A stretch of 64,000 bases of DNA from Pseudomonas frederiksbergensis (GCF_900105495.1 NZ_FNTF01000002.1:595501-659500); one strand, 5' to 3'. Shown: positions 1 through 8,671, counted from the first letter of the stretch. The notes: generated by a model not told the origin, from the sequence alone. Made by a program: numbers and translations.

Positions 1-1
1 C

Positions 2-691
2 CCGGACGAGGTCAAGACCCTGGCCCAGCGCTATTTCGGCCCGATCGCCAAACGTGATGTGCCCTCGGCAAAAATCCCGTTGGAACTGGCCGAACCCGGC
101 GAGCGCAAGATCACCCTGCATGTGCAGACTCAACTGCCAAGCCTGATGCTGGGCTTCAACGTGCCAAGCATCGCCACCGCTGAAGACAAACGCTCGGTCA
201 ACGCCTTGCGCCTGATCTCCGCCCTGCTCGACGGCGGCTACAGCGGACGCATCCCGACACAACTGGAGCGCGGCGAAGAGCTGGTCTCCGGCGGTTCGTC
301 GAGTTACGACGCCTACACCCGTGGCGACAGCCTGTTCACCTTGTCGGCGACGCCCAATACCCAGAAAAACAAAACCATGGCCCAGGCCGAAGCGGGCCTC
401 TGGAAACTGCTCGAACAGCTGAAAACCACCGCGCCGTCCGCTGAAGAACTGGAACGCGTCCGCGCGCAGGTCATCGCCGGCCTGGTTTACGAGCGTGACT
501 CGATCACCAGCCAGGCCACCGCCATTGGTCAACTGGAAACCGTCGGCCTGTCCTGGAAGCTGATGGACACCGAACTCGCCGAGCTGGAAAGCGTGACCCC
601 GCAAGACATCCAGAAAGCCGCCAAGCTGTATTTCACCCGCGAACGTCTCAGCGTCGCCCATGTATTGCCAGAGGAGACGACTCATGAGTGA
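2..691 (+). CDS. M16 family zinc peptidase, C-terminal part (5' end outside window)
   Basis: The reading frame is open from the first bases of the window, so the gene begins upstream and only about the last 230 residues are visible. These match the C-terminal half of M16 (pitrilysin/insulinase-like) peptidases: a glycine-rich YSGRIPTQLERGEE segment, then helical repeats ending near YFTRERLSVAHVLPEE. The zinc motif HxxEH, which sits in the N-terminal half of catalytic members, would lie outside the window. The stop overlaps the start of the next M16 gene by 8 bases, so the two are probably translationally coupled and form a two-subunit peptidase. In PAO1 the equivalent pair lies beside rsmD. 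The family call is secure; the substrate is unknown. Confidence 0.85.
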   Translation, partial: PDEVKTLAQRYFGPIAKRDVPSAKIPLELAEPGERKITLHVQTQLPSLMLGFNVPSIATAEDKRSVNALRLISALLDGGYSGRIPTQLERGEELVSGGSSSYDAYTRGDSLFTLSATPNTQKNKTMAQAEAGLWKLLEQLKTTAPSAEELERVRAQVIAGLVYERDSITSQATAIGQLETVGLSWKLMDTELAELESVTPQDIQKAAKLYFTRERLSVAHVLPEETTHE

Positions 692-2174
692 GCGTAAAAA
701 ACCGCGCCTGGCGCTGATTGGCCTGATCGTTGTCGCCTTGATCGGATCTGCCGCTTTCTACTTCTCCAAGACCGACGATTCCAAGGCCAGCGAAGCGCTG
801 GACAAGGCCAAGGCCAGCCAGAAACTGCAATCACTGGCCGAACTCGACGGCAAAGCGCCAAGCCACCGCACCCTGGACGTGCAGACGTGGAAAACCGCCG
901 AGGGCGCCAAGGTGCTGTTCGTCGAAGCCCGGGAGCTGCCGATGTTCGACATGCGCCTGATCTTTGCCGCCGGCAGCAGCCAGGACGGTGACGCACCTGG
1001 CCTTTCCATGCTGACCAACGCCATGCTCAACGAAGGTGTGGCCGGCAAAGATGTCGGCGCCATCGCTCAGGGCTTCGAAGGCCTGGGCGCAGACTTTGGC
1101 AACGGCGCATTCAAAGACATGGCTCTGGCTTCGCTGCGCAGCCTCAGTGCCGCGAACAAACGCGAACCGGCGCTGAAGTTGTTCTCGGAAGTCGTCGGCA
1201 AACCGACCTTCCCGGCCGATTCCTTTGCGCGCATCAAGAACCAGATGCTCGCCGGTTTCGAGTACCAGAAGCAGAACCCCGGCAAGCTCGCGAGCCTGGA
1301 GCTGATGAACCGTCTGTATGGCGATCATCCGTACGCACATTCCAGCGACGGCACGGCTAAGACCGTTCCGGCGATTACCGTGGCCCAGATGCGCGCGTTC
1401 CATGAGAAGGCTTATGCAGCCGGCAACGTGGTGATTGCGCTGGTGGGCGACCTGTCTCGCGCTGAAGCCGAAGCGATTGCCGCACAAGTTTCCAGTGCGC
1501 TGCCTAAAGGTCCGGAGCTGGCGAAAATCCCGCAGCCGGAGGAACCGAAAGCCAGCATCGGCCACATCGAGTTTCCATCCAAGCAGACCAACCTGATGCT
1601 CGCGCAATTGGGCATCGACCGTGACGACCCGGACTACGCGGCACTGTCCATGGGCAACCAAATCCTCGGTGGCGGTGGTTTCGGTACACGACTGATGAGC
1701 GAAGTGCGCGAGAAGCGCGGCCTGACTTACGGCGTCTATTCGGGTTTCACCCCGATGCAGGCGCGCGGCCCGTTCATGATCAACCTGCAAACCCGCGCCG
1801 AGATGAGCGAAGGCACGTTGAAGCTGGTGCAGGATGTGCTCGCCGACTACCTTAAAACCGGCCCGACCCAGAAAGAACTCGACGACGCCAAGCGTGAACT
1901 GGCCGGCAGCTTCCCGCTGTCCACTGCCAGCAACGCCGATATCGTCGGTCAACTCGGCGCCATGGGTTTCTACAACCTGCCGCTGAGTTACCTGGATGAC
2001 TTTATGCGCGAGTCCCAGAGCCTGACGGTCGAGCAGGTCAGAACTGCACTGAACAAACACTTGAGCACGGACAAAATGGTCATCGTCAGCGCTGGCCCGA
2101 CCGTGCCGCAAAAGCCGTTACCGGCCCCCACTGATAAACCTGCCGAGCAACCGCTCGGGGTTCCGGAGCATTAA
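684..2174 (+). CDS. M16 family peptidase-like subunit, membrane-anchored
   Basis: This 496-residue protein has a cytoplasmic N-terminus followed by one membrane segment (LALIGLIVVALIGSAAFYF, about residues 9-27), suggesting a periplasmic domain anchored in the inner membrane. The start at 684 is favoured by a GAGGAG ribosome site 7 bases upstream; a start 24 bases earlier would lie inside that site. Two M16 domains are visible. The usual HxxEH zinc motif is absent where expected (after SMLTNAMLNEG), whereas the R/Y pair of inactive M16 subunits is present in EKRGLTYGVYSGF. I infer that it is the non-catalytic partner of the preceding gene. It overlaps rsmD by one base. Confidence 0.85.
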   Translation: MSERKKPRLALIGLIVVALIGSAAFYFSKTDDSKASEALDKAKASQKLQSLAELDGKAPSHRTLDVQTWKTAEGAKVLFVEARELPMFDMRLIFAAGSSQDGDAPGLSMLTNAMLNEGVAGKDVGAIAQGFEGLGADFGNGAFKDMALASLRSLSAANKREPALKLFSEVVGKPTFPADSFARIKNQMLAGFEYQKQNPGKLASLELMNRLYGDHPYAHSSDGTAKTVPAITVAQMRAFHEKAYAAGNVVIALVGDLSRAEAEAIAAQVSSALPKGPELAKIPQPEEPKASIGHIEFPSKQTNLMLAQLGIDRDDPDYAALSMGNQILGGGGFGTRLMSEVREKRGLTYGVYSGFTPMQARGPFMINLQTRAEMSEGTLKLVQDVLADYLKTGPTQKELDDAKRELAGSFPLSTASNADIVGQLGAMGFYNLPLSYLDDFMRESQSLTVEQVRTALNKHLSTDKMVIVSAGPTVPQKPLPAPTDKPAEQPLGVPEH

Positions 2175-2785
2175 TGGCCACTCGTCCAAAAAAACCCGTA
2201 CACAACGTCCATAACGGCGTGAACCAACTGCGCATCATCGGCGGTGAATGGGGCAGCCGAAAGCTGAGCTTCCCGGATGCCCCAGGCCTGCGACCTACCC
2301 CGGACCGGGTGCGTGAAACCCTGTTCAACTGGCTCGCGCCGTATGTCGCTGGCGCCAAGGTCCTGGACCCGTTCGCCGGCAGCGGCGCGTTGTTCCTCGA
2401 AGCCTTGTCCCGTGGCGCGGCCATGGGCCAGGCGCTGGACGCCAGCAACATCGCGGTCGCCAGCATCAAGGAACATCTGGGCACGCTGCGCTGCACCACC
2501 GGCCAGATTCAGACCGCCGATGCCCTGCGCTACCTGGAAACCCAGACAGCGACTGCGTACGACCTGGTGTTCCTCGATCCGCCGTTCAACCAGAACCTGT
2601 TGCCAGGCGTTTGTGCATTACTTGAAGAACGTCAGTGGCTGGCCGACGAAGCCTGGATCTACACTGAAAGCGAGAATGCGCCATCGAGCCTTGGCTTACC
2701 AGGCAACTGGCGCCTGCACCGGGAGCAGAAATCCGGGCGGGTGTATTACGCGCTGTGGCAACGTATGGCAGAGATTGCCGGTTAA
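2174..2785 (+). CDS. rsmD: 16S rRNA (guanine(966)-N2)-methyltransferase RsmD
   Basis: RsmD methylates N2 of G966 in 16S rRNA using S-adenosylmethionine, acting on assembled 30S particles. The 203-residue protein has the family start RIIGGEWGSRKLSF, the conserved RPTPDRVRETLFNWL, SAM motif I (VLDPFAGSGALFLEAL, about residues 63-78) and the catalytic DPPF at 135-138. The length is normal for the family. The start codon overlaps the stop of the M16 gene (TAATG), so it is likely translated from the same transcript. The link between M16 peptidase genes and rsmD is conserved in Pseudomonas. Confidence 0.95.
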   Translation: MATRPKKPVHNVHNGVNQLRIIGGEWGSRKLSFPDAPGLRPTPDRVRETLFNWLAPYVAGAKVLDPFAGSGALFLEALSRGAAMGQALDASNIAVASIKEHLGTLRCTTGQIQTADALRYLETQTATAYDLVFLDPPFNQNLLPGVCALLEERQWLADEAWIYTESENAPSSLGLPGNWRLHREQKSGRVYYALWQRMAEIAG

Positions 2786-2848
2786 TCAACCGGCCTGAAA
2801 AAGGGGCGCGCCTCACACGAGGCTCGCACCGCTGCATCGAGAACCATC

Positions 2849-3847
2849 GTGCCTCATCTGCCAGAACGCTTCACCCCCGCCTTCGGCCTCGGCAACCCGC
2901 ACTTGCAGACCTTGTGGGGACCACTGTGGCGCAAAACCACGCACATCGAACGCCAGCGCGAACGCTTGTGGCTTGAGGATGGCGACTTTCTCGACCTCGA
3001 CTGGCACGGCCCACACAGCGTCAGTGCGCCACTGGTGTTGGTGTTGCACGGTCTGACCGGCTCTTCAAATTCGCCTTACGTGGCCGGCGTGCAAAAAGCG
3101 CTAGGTGCCCAAGGCTGGGCCAGCGTCGCACTGAACTGGCGCGGCTGTTCGGGCGAACCGAATCTGTTGCCGCGCAGTTACCACTCCGGCGTCAGTGAAG
3201 ACCTCGCCGAAACCATCAAACACCTGAAAGCCCAACGACCGCTCGCGCCGTTGTATGCGGTCGGCTATTCCCTGGGCGGCAATGTGTTGCTCAAGCACTT
3301 GGGCGAATCCGGCAGCAACAGTGGCGTGCTCGGTGCGGTGGCGGTGTCGGTGCCGTTTCGTCTTGATCAATGCGCCGACCGTATCGGCCAGGGTTTTTCG
3401 AAGTTCTATCAGGCGCATTTCATGCGGGAGATGGTCGCCTACATCAAGAACAAGCAACGCCAGTTCCAGCATGACGGGCGCGAGGATGGCCTGGCGGCGC
3501 TGGCCGCGTTGGGCTCACTGGAGAACATGCGCACGTTCTGGGATTTCGATGGCCGGGTCACCGCGCCGTTGAACGGTTTCGCCGATGCCGAGGATTACTA
3601 TCGCCGCGCTTCGAGTCGCTATTTCCTTGGCGAGATTCGTACGCCGACCCTGATCATTCAAGCGGCCGACGACCCCTTTGTCTTTCCTCATAGCCTGCCG
3701 CAAGCCGACGAATTGTCCGCCTGCACTCAATTCGAGCTACAGACCAAGGGTGGGCATGTCGGCTTCGTCGAAGGCTCGTTCAAGCAACCGGGTTACTACC
3801 TGGAACGCCGCATCCCGCAGTGGCTGACTTCCGTGGGCCGCCAGTAA
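2849..3847 (+). CDS. YheT-like alpha/beta-hydrolase
   Basis: The protein has 332 residues and the features of the YheT/EMB8 hydrolase family: the N-terminal F-GLGNPHLQTLWGPLW signature, LVLHGLTGSSNSPYV around the oxyanion region, and the nucleophile elbow GYSLGGN. A late aspartate (QAADDPFVF) and histidine (KGGHVGFVEG) complete a plausible Ser-Asp-His triad. Members are cytosolic esterases or hydrolases with poorly known substrates. The gene follows rsmD by 63 bases and is followed after 2 bases by the AraC regulator, so the three may share a transcript. The specific reaction is not assignable from sequence. Confidence 0.88.
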   Translation: MPHLPERFTPAFGLGNPHLQTLWGPLWRKTTHIERQRERLWLEDGDFLDLDWHGPHSVSAPLVLVLHGLTGSSNSPYVAGVQKALGAQGWASVALNWRGCSGEPNLLPRSYHSGVSEDLAETIKHLKAQRPLAPLYAVGYSLGGNVLLKHLGESGSNSGVLGAVAVSVPFRLDQCADRIGQGFSKFYQAHFMREMVAYIKNKQRQFQHDGREDGLAALAALGSLENMRTFWDFDGRVTAPLNGFADAEDYYRRASSRYFLGEIRTPTLIIQAADDPFVFPHSLPQADELSACTQFELQTKGGHVGFVEGSFKQPGYYLERRIPQWLTSVGRQ

Positions 3848-3849
3848 GA

Positions 3850-4680
3850 ATGGGCGTCGATCAAGGTGAGTCGATCCGATTCTGGCAAACAGCGCCGCTG
3901 GCCGGCGTCGAATTATTGTCTGCGCGCTACATCGAACACCGCTTCGCGCCCCATGTGCACGACGGGTACGTGATCGGCATGATCATGGCCGGCGCCCAAC
4001 GCTATCGCTATCGCGGCGCCGAACACCTGGCCGGTAGCGGTACGCTGGTGCTGATCAATCCGGACGAACTGCACACCGGCCATAAAGGCACGGAGGATGG
4101 TTGGTTGTATCGGGCGTTCTATCCCGACAGCGGTCAGATTCTGTCGCTACTCGATGAGCTTGAACTGCCGACCAGCAACTTGCCGGCGTTCGGTGCGACG
4201 CTGTATCGCGATCCGGATCTGGTAGAGGGTTTCTGCCAGCTGCATCGTCTGCTGGAGAGTCCGTCCACTGCCTTGCAGCAACAAACGGTGTGGCGGGAAA
4301 TGATGCTGTCGCTGCTGCAACGGCACGCAGCGGTGCCGATTGCAGGCAAGCCGGGCAAGGAACACCGGGCGGTGACGCTGGCCAAGGAGTTGCTGCAAGC
4401 ACAATTGGCGGCGCCGCCTTCGCTGGAAGAACTGGCAGCGGCGGTCAACCTTTCGCCCTTTCACTTCGCCCGGGTGTTCCGTCGCGCCACGGGCATGCCA
4501 CCGCACACCTGGCTGATGCAGCAGCGCATCGCTCGGGCGCGGGCGTTGTTACAGAACGGTTGTTTGCCGCTGGAAGTGGCGACGCAGTTGGGGTTTGCTG
4601 ACCAGAGTCATCTGAGCCGGCAGTTCAAGCAGGTTTACGGGGTTGGGCCGGGGGCGTATCGAAGTGCGCGCTTACGGTGA
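3850..4680 (+). CDS. AraC-family transcriptional regulator with cupin-like sensor
   Basis: The 276-residue protein has an N-terminal AraC-binding cupin-like domain (EHRFAPHVHDGYVIGMIMAGAQ, then LINPDELHTG) and a C-terminal double helix-turn-helix ending in FADQSHLSRQFKQVYGVGPGAYR, the AraC signature. I chose the ATG at 3850, which begins 2 bases after the hydrolase stop; an in-frame start 30 bases upstream lies inside the hydrolase. Close spacing suggests co-transcription with the YheT-like gene. Regulators of this type (AraC-ligand/HTH with an EHxFxPHxHDxY motif) often control a neighbouring exporter or catabolic gene, but no such target is visible here. The effector is unknown. Confidence 0.88.
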   Translation: MGVDQGESIRFWQTAPLAGVELLSARYIEHRFAPHVHDGYVIGMIMAGAQRYRYRGAEHLAGSGTLVLINPDELHTGHKGTEDGWLYRAFYPDSGQILSLLDELELPTSNLPAFGATLYRDPDLVEGFCQLHRLLESPSTALQQQTVWREMMLSLLQRHAAVPIAGKPGKEHRAVTLAKELLQAQLAAPPSLEELAAAVNLSPFHFARVFRRATGMPPHTWLMQQRIARARALLQNGCLPLEVATQLGFADQSHLSRQFKQVYGVGPGAYRSARLR

Positions 4681-4703
4681 TATCTCAACGCATCAATTGC
4701 CCC

Positions 4704-4809
4704 TTGTGGGAGTGAGCCTGCTCCGGGCGGCGTTCCGACGATTGCGGTTTAACAGTCAACATTGATGCTGACTGGTATCCCCTAATCGCGAGACAGGCTC
4801 ACTCCCACA
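4704..4809. repeat. Dispersed palindromic repeat, family B copy 1
   Basis: A TGTGGGAGTGAGCCTGCTC arm is followed about 60 bases later by its inverted partner CAGGCTCACTCCCACA. It fills the gap between the convergent AraC and sulfurtransferase genes and may act as a bidirectional transcript end. Related copies lie near 8.6, 11.3, 29.3, 47.7, 54.8 and 56.9 kb. Confidence 0.8.
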
Positions 4810-4820
4810 TTCGATCGGGA

Positions 4821-5675
4821 TTACTCGCCGATGGCGATGGCGTGCGCAGGATCGTTGATCCACTCGCTCCATGAACCGGCATACAACGAGCCTAACGGAT
4901 AACCCGCCAGACACAGCGCAAACAAGTTGTGACAGGCCGTCACGCCAGAACCGCAGTACGACACCAGATCAGCCGGCGAACGATTACCGAGCTTCTCGGC
5001 AAAACGCTGCTTGAGCTGATCGGCCGGCAGAAAACGCCCGTCGCTGCCCAGGTTGTCGGTGAACGCCGCACATTGCGCGCCGGGAATGTGCCCGGCAATC
5101 GGGTCGATCGGCTCTACTTCGCCTTTGAAACGCGGCAAGCCGCGAGCATCAAGCAGGGTCAGCGCGGGCTGGCCGAGACGTTGCTGGAGCTGTTCGGCAC
5201 TCAAGACCAGCGACTTGTCCGGTGTCCCCGTGAAGGTGCCACGTTGAATCTGCGGCGCATCAAGACTCAGGGGCAAACCGGCCGCGTGCCAGGCCTTGAG
5301 CCCGCCATCGAGGATGAACACGCCGTCACGTTTACCCAGCCAGGCCAGCAACCACCAGGCCCGCGCCGCGTAGGCACCCGGGCCGTCGTCGTACAAAACC
5401 ACATCGCTGTCGGCGTTGACGCCCCAGGCTTGTAGACGTTCGATCAAGTCTTCAGGTTCAGGCAACGGGTGGCGCCCGGTCACACCCTTGACCACTGTCC
5501 CGCTCAAATCACGCTCAAGATCGGCAAAGCTCGACTCGGCAATATGCCCTTCGGCATAGCTGCGCTGCCCGTAATCCGGGTCTTCGAGGGCAAAACGACA
5601 ATCCAGAATCACCAGCCCCGGCTGCTCCTTTTTCAGGTCCAACGCTTGCGGGCTGATCAGTTGCGCTATGGGCAT
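4821..5675 (-). CDS. sseA: Thiosulfate/3-mercaptopyruvate sulfurtransferase, two-rhodanese-domain
   Basis: The enzyme transfers sulfane sulfur from 3-mercaptopyruvate or thiosulfate to a thiol or cyanide acceptor. The 284-residue protein has two rhodanese domains. The N-terminal inactive one begins VILDCRFALEDPDYGQRSYAEGHI; the C-terminal one carries LLDARGLPRFKGEVEPIDPIAGHIPGA and the active-site loop CGSGVTACHN. A CG[S/T]GV[T/S] loop favours 3-mercaptopyruvate sulfurtransferase over thiosulfate rhodanese, but substrate preference needs assay. It is monocistronic, opposite the AraC gene and separated from laoR by 44 bases. Confidence 0.88.
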   Translation of the reverse strand: MPIAQLISPQALDLKKEQPGLVILDCRFALEDPDYGQRSYAEGHIAESSFADLERDLSGTVVKGVTGRHPLPEPEDLIERLQAWGVNADSDVVLYDDGPGAYAARAWWLLAWLGKRDGVFILDGGLKAWHAAGLPLSLDAPQIQRGTFTGTPDKSLVLSAEQLQQRLGQPALTLLDARGLPRFKGEVEPIDPIAGHIPGAQCAAFTDNLGSDGRFLPADQLKQRFAEKLGNRSPADLVSYCGSGVTACHNLFALCLAGYPLGSLYAGSWSEWINDPAHAIAIGE

Positions 5676-5719
5676 AACGGGCTCCTGTGATTAGACGATA
5701 TTTGATGCAACTGCACTTT

Positions 5720-6391
5720 CTAGCCCGCTTCTTCCAACGCCTGGGCCAGTGGCACGTAAAACTCCTCGAACAGCGCGGTCACCGCGGCGCGAGACTGATC
5801 CGTGACAAAACCGGCCTCCAGCACCAGCACCTGATACACGCCACGTTTTATGGCCTGCTCGCTCAGGTGATTGGAGTTTTCACGGGTGGTGCACAGAAAA
5901 CGCACCCAGGACGTCAGGATGATCCAGGCATTGAGCGTCAGGGATTCGATCTGAACCTTGTCCATTTGCAGGATGCCAGCCTCGACGAAGCCCGCGTAGA
6001 TGTGCGTGCCATGGATCAGACAGCGCTGGGAAAAGCGTCGATAACGGGCGGCCAGGTCCGGATCACTGTCGAGCAGGTGCTCCAGATCACGGTGCAAAAA
6101 CCGGTAGCGCCACATGGCGGCCAGCAGTTCCTTAAGGTAGAAGCGCTTGTCATCGACCGTGGCGGCACGCCCCTGGGGCGGGCGCAGGAAGCTGTCCACC
6201 AGGCTTTCGTACTCACTGAACAGCACCGCGATAATCGCCTGCTTGTTGGGGAAGTGGTAGTACAGGTTGCCCGGGGAAATTTCCATGTGGGCAGCAATGT
6301 GGTTGGTGCTGATGCTGCGCTCACCTTGCTGATTGAACAGCTCCAGGCTGTTCTGCACGATGCGCTCGCTGGTTTTGATCCGAGGGGCCAT
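5720..6391 (-). CDS. laoR: TetR-family repressor, LaoR-like
   Basis: The 223-residue regulator has an N-terminal TetR helix-turn-helix (TSERIVQNSLELFNQQGE, then SISTNHIAAHMEISPGNLYYHFPNKQAI) and a ligand-binding C-terminus. It is transcribed divergently from the aldehyde dehydrogenase gene. The same arrangement of regulator, aldehyde dehydrogenase, small Tat protein and alcohol dehydrogenase is the P. aeruginosa laoABCR locus (PA0364-PA0367, from memory), where LaoR represses genes for oxidation of long-chain alcohols. I assign the name by this context and family. A 5-bp inverted repeat over the laoC promoter region is its likely operator. Confidence 0.82.
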   Translation of the reverse strand: MAPRIKTSERIVQNSLELFNQQGERSISTNHIAAHMEISPGNLYYHFPNKQAIIAVLFSEYESLVDSFLRPPQGRAATVDDKRFYLKELLAAMWRYRFLHRDLEHLLDSDPDLAARYRRFSQRCLIHGTHIYAGFVEAGILQMDKVQIESLTLNAWIILTSWVRFLCTTRENSNHLSEQAIKRGVYQVLVLEAGFVTDQSRAAVTALFEEFYVPLAQALEEAG

Positions 6392-6477
6392 GGCTTGGGC
6401 TTTAATTCAAAGTGCGTTGACGGGCATCTTACGACCTATCCGCGGATGGATAAAACAAAGCTGCGCCAGGATGTCAT

Positions 6478-6506
6478 TTGACTTTCTAGAGCATAGACTC
6501 TAAAAA
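6478..6506 (+). promoter_or_regulatory. Putative laoC promoter with overlapping inverted repeat
   Basis: TTGACT (6478-6483) and a weak -10 TAAAAA (6501-6506) are 17 bases apart. Between them lies TAGAG (6487-6491) with its inverted partner CTCTA (6498-6502), positioned where a bound TetR protein would block RNA polymerase. The GTG start of laoC is about 30 bases downstream after a CCGGAG ribosome site. This is inferred from sequence only. Confidence 0.4.
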
Positions 6507-6537
6507 GGCCTTTATTACAATAAATCCGGAGTCGACC

Positions 6538-7968
6538 GTGACTGCTGACATCGCCTATCTGCAAAACCTGCAGCAGCCTCTGGAAGAACTCCAGACCCTG
6601 TTCGACGATCAACGCGCGGCGTACGCCGCCAACCCGATGCCGCCCGCCGCCCAGCGCCAGCAATGGCTGAAAGCCCTGCGCGACCTGTTGAGCAATGAGC
6701 GTCAGGCATTGATCGATGCCATCAGCCAGGATTTCAGTCATCGCAGCGCCGATGAAACCCTGCTCGCCGAACTGATGCCCAGCCTGCACGGCATTCACTA
6801 CGCCAGTCGGCACCTCAAAGGCTGGATGAAGGCGTCGAAGCGCAAGGTCGGGATTGCCTTTCAACCCGCGGCGGCCAAAGTCATTTATCAACCGTTGGGT
6901 GTGGTCGGGGTGATCGTGCCTTGGAACTACCCGCTGTATCTGGCCATCGGCCCATTGGTCGGCGCGTTGTCTGCAGGCAATCGGGTGATGCTCAAGCTCA
7001 GCGAATCGACCCCTGCCACCGGTCTGTTGCTCAAGGAACTGCTGGGCCGAATCTTCCCTCAGGACCTGGTTTGCGTGGTGCTGGGTGAAGCCGACATCGG
7101 TGTCGCGTTCTCCAGATTGCGCTTCGATCACTTGCTGTTCACCGGCGCCACCAGCATCGGCAAACACGTGATGCGTGCAGCGGCCGAAAACCTGACCCCG
7201 GTGACCCTCGAACTCGGCGGCAAATCCCCGGCCATCGTCTCGCGCGACGTGCCGCTCAAGGACGCTGCCGAACGCATCGCCTTCGGCAAGACGCTCAACG
7301 CCGGACAGACCTGCGTGGCCCCGGACTATGTGCTGGTGCCGGAAGATCGTGTCGGCGCTTTCGTCGAAGCCTATCGGCAAGCAGTTCGCGGTTTTTATCC
7401 GACCTTGGCCGACAACCCGGACTACACCGCGATCATCAATGACCGACAATTGGCGCGCCTCAACGGCTACATCAGCGACGCCACCAGCAAGGGCGCGCTG
7501 CTGATTCCGTTGTTCGACAAGGGCCAAGGGCGACGCATGAGCCACAGCCTGCTGCTCAATGTCAGTAACGACATGATGGTGATGCAGGATGAAATCTTTG
7601 GTCCGCTGTTGCCGATCGTTCCCTACAAGGATCTGGATCAGGCCTTTGCCTACATCAATGAACGACCTCGTCCGCTGGCCCTGTATTACTTCGGCTACGA
7701 CAAGCGTGAGCAACACCGCGTACTTCACGAAACCCATTCCGGCGGCGTGTGCCTGAACGACACCCTGCTGCACGTCGCTCAGGACGACATGCCATTCGGC
7801 GGTATCGGCGCTTCGGGCATGGGCCATTACCACGGTCATGAAGGTTTCCTGACCTTCAGCAAAGCCAAAAGCGTGCTGATCAAACAACGGTTCAATGCGG
7901 CTAAATTGATCTACCCGCCGTACGGAAAATCCATTCAGAAGCTGATCCAGAAGCTGTTTATCCGCTAA
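6538..7968 (+). CDS. laoC: Coniferyl-aldehyde-dehydrogenase-family aldehyde dehydrogenase, LaoC-like
   Basis: NAD(P)-dependent oxidation of aldehydes to acids; in the lao system it would oxidise long-chain fatty aldehydes. The 476-residue protein has the aldehyde dehydrogenase signature: cofactor-binding FTGATSIGKHV, general base E225 in LELGGKS, and catalytic C259 in NAGQTCVAP. The sequence is of the short class-3-like type annotated as coniferyl aldehyde dehydrogenase, and its C-terminus (YPPYGKSIQKLIQKLF) could associate with membrane. The start is GTG at 6538 behind CCGGAG. laoB follows after 28 bases. The coniferyl name reflects family annotation; the neighbours favour fatty aldehydes. 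Confidence 0.86.
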   Translation: MTADIAYLQNLQQPLEELQTLFDDQRAAYAANPMPPAAQRQQWLKALRDLLSNERQALIDAISQDFSHRSADETLLAELMPSLHGIHYASRHLKGWMKASKRKVGIAFQPAAAKVIYQPLGVVGVIVPWNYPLYLAIGPLVGALSAGNRVMLKLSESTPATGLLLKELLGRIFPQDLVCVVLGEADIGVAFSRLRFDHLLFTGATSIGKHVMRAAAENLTPVTLELGGKSPAIVSRDVPLKDAAERIAFGKTLNAGQTCVAPDYVLVPEDRVGAFVEAYRQAVRGFYPTLADNPDYTAIINDRQLARLNGYISDATSKGALLIPLFDKGQGRRMSHSLLLNVSNDMMVMQDEIFGPLLPIVPYKDLDQAFAYINERPRPLALYYFGYDKREQHRVLHETHSGGVCLNDTLLHVAQDDMPFGGIGASGMGHYHGHEGFLTFSKAKSVLIKQRFNAAKLIYPPYGKSIQKLIQKLFIR

Positions 7969-7996
7969 CGATCATTCCCATCGGGTAATAACAATA

Positions 7997-8542
7997 ATGA
8001 GCCCAAGTCTGTCCGACACACCCGCGCTGTCACGGCGCGGCTTGCTTAAATTCAGCCTGGGTGCCAGCGCTTTTCTCGCCACCGCCGGTTTGGGCGCGAG
8101 CCTCAGCGGTTGCTCATCGAGCGCGCCAGCCAGCGGTTTTGCGATTCTGCGCAGCGGTGACTTGCTGTTTCTGCGGGCACTGCTTCCGGTGATGCTCGAC
8201 GGCGCCGTGGCCGATGAAAAAATGCCGGCGGCCGTCGCTGAAACCCTGCACTGCCTGGATAACGGTCTGAATCACCTGTCGCCGGAAATGCTCAAGCTGA
8301 CCCGGCAGCTATTCGATGTGCTGGGAATGAGCATCACCCGCGGACCACTGACCGGGATCTGGGGCAGTTGGGATAACGCCAGTGCCGACGATATCCGGCA
8401 CTTTCTCGATCGCTGGGAAAACAGCTCGCTGAGTTTGCTGCGCATGGGTCATAGCTCCTTGATGCAACTGGTGATGATGGCGTGGTACAGCCGGCCGGAG
8501 TCATGGGCACATTGCGGGTATCCCGGGCCGCCCACCGTTTAA
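7997..8542 (+). CDS. laoB: Small Tat-signal protein, LaoB-like
   Basis: The 181-residue protein begins with a twin-arginine signal (SRRGLLKFSL, residues 12-21), a hydrophobic stretch and a possible lipobox LSGC with cysteine 39, so it is probably exported folded and may be lipidated. The rest is mainly helical with no enzyme motif I recognise. It resembles the small subunit partner seen beside GMC dehydrogenases (gluconate 2-dehydrogenase subunit-3-like proteins), which often carries the Tat signal for the complex. LaoA itself has no signal peptide, so LaoB could carry it across the membrane. That idea is inference from the operon. Confidence 0.75.
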   Translation: MSPSLSDTPALSRRGLLKFSLGASAFLATAGLGASLSGCSSSAPASGFAILRSGDLLFLRALLPVMLDGAVADEKMPAAVAETLHCLDNGLNHLSPEMLKLTRQLFDVLGMSITRGPLTGIWGSWDNASADDIRHFLDRWENSSLSLLRMGHSSLMQLVMMAWYSRPESWAHCGYPGPPTV

Positions 8543-8558
8543 GACCGAGTCGACCCAA

Positions 8559-8633
8559 TCGCGAGCAGGCTCACTCCCACAGTGGGCACGCGATCCAATA
8601 TGGGAGCGAGCCTGCTCGCGATGACGTCAGCCG
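8559..8633. repeat. Dispersed palindromic repeat, family B copy 2
   Basis: TCGCGAGCAGGCTCACTCCCA is followed by the inverted arm TGGGAGCGAGCCTGCTCGCGA. It lies within the lao operon, between laoB and laoA, and could form a hairpin in the transcript that reduces readthrough or changes mRNA stability. Confidence 0.8.
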
Positions 8634-8671
8634 CTTCACCATAGAATCCAAAATAAAAAGAGAACCTGAAG

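Noticed and set aside
6436..7887. 483-codon minus-strand frame over laoC
   Set aside because: Antisense to a well-supported aldehyde dehydrogenase and would cross the laoR-laoC promoter region.
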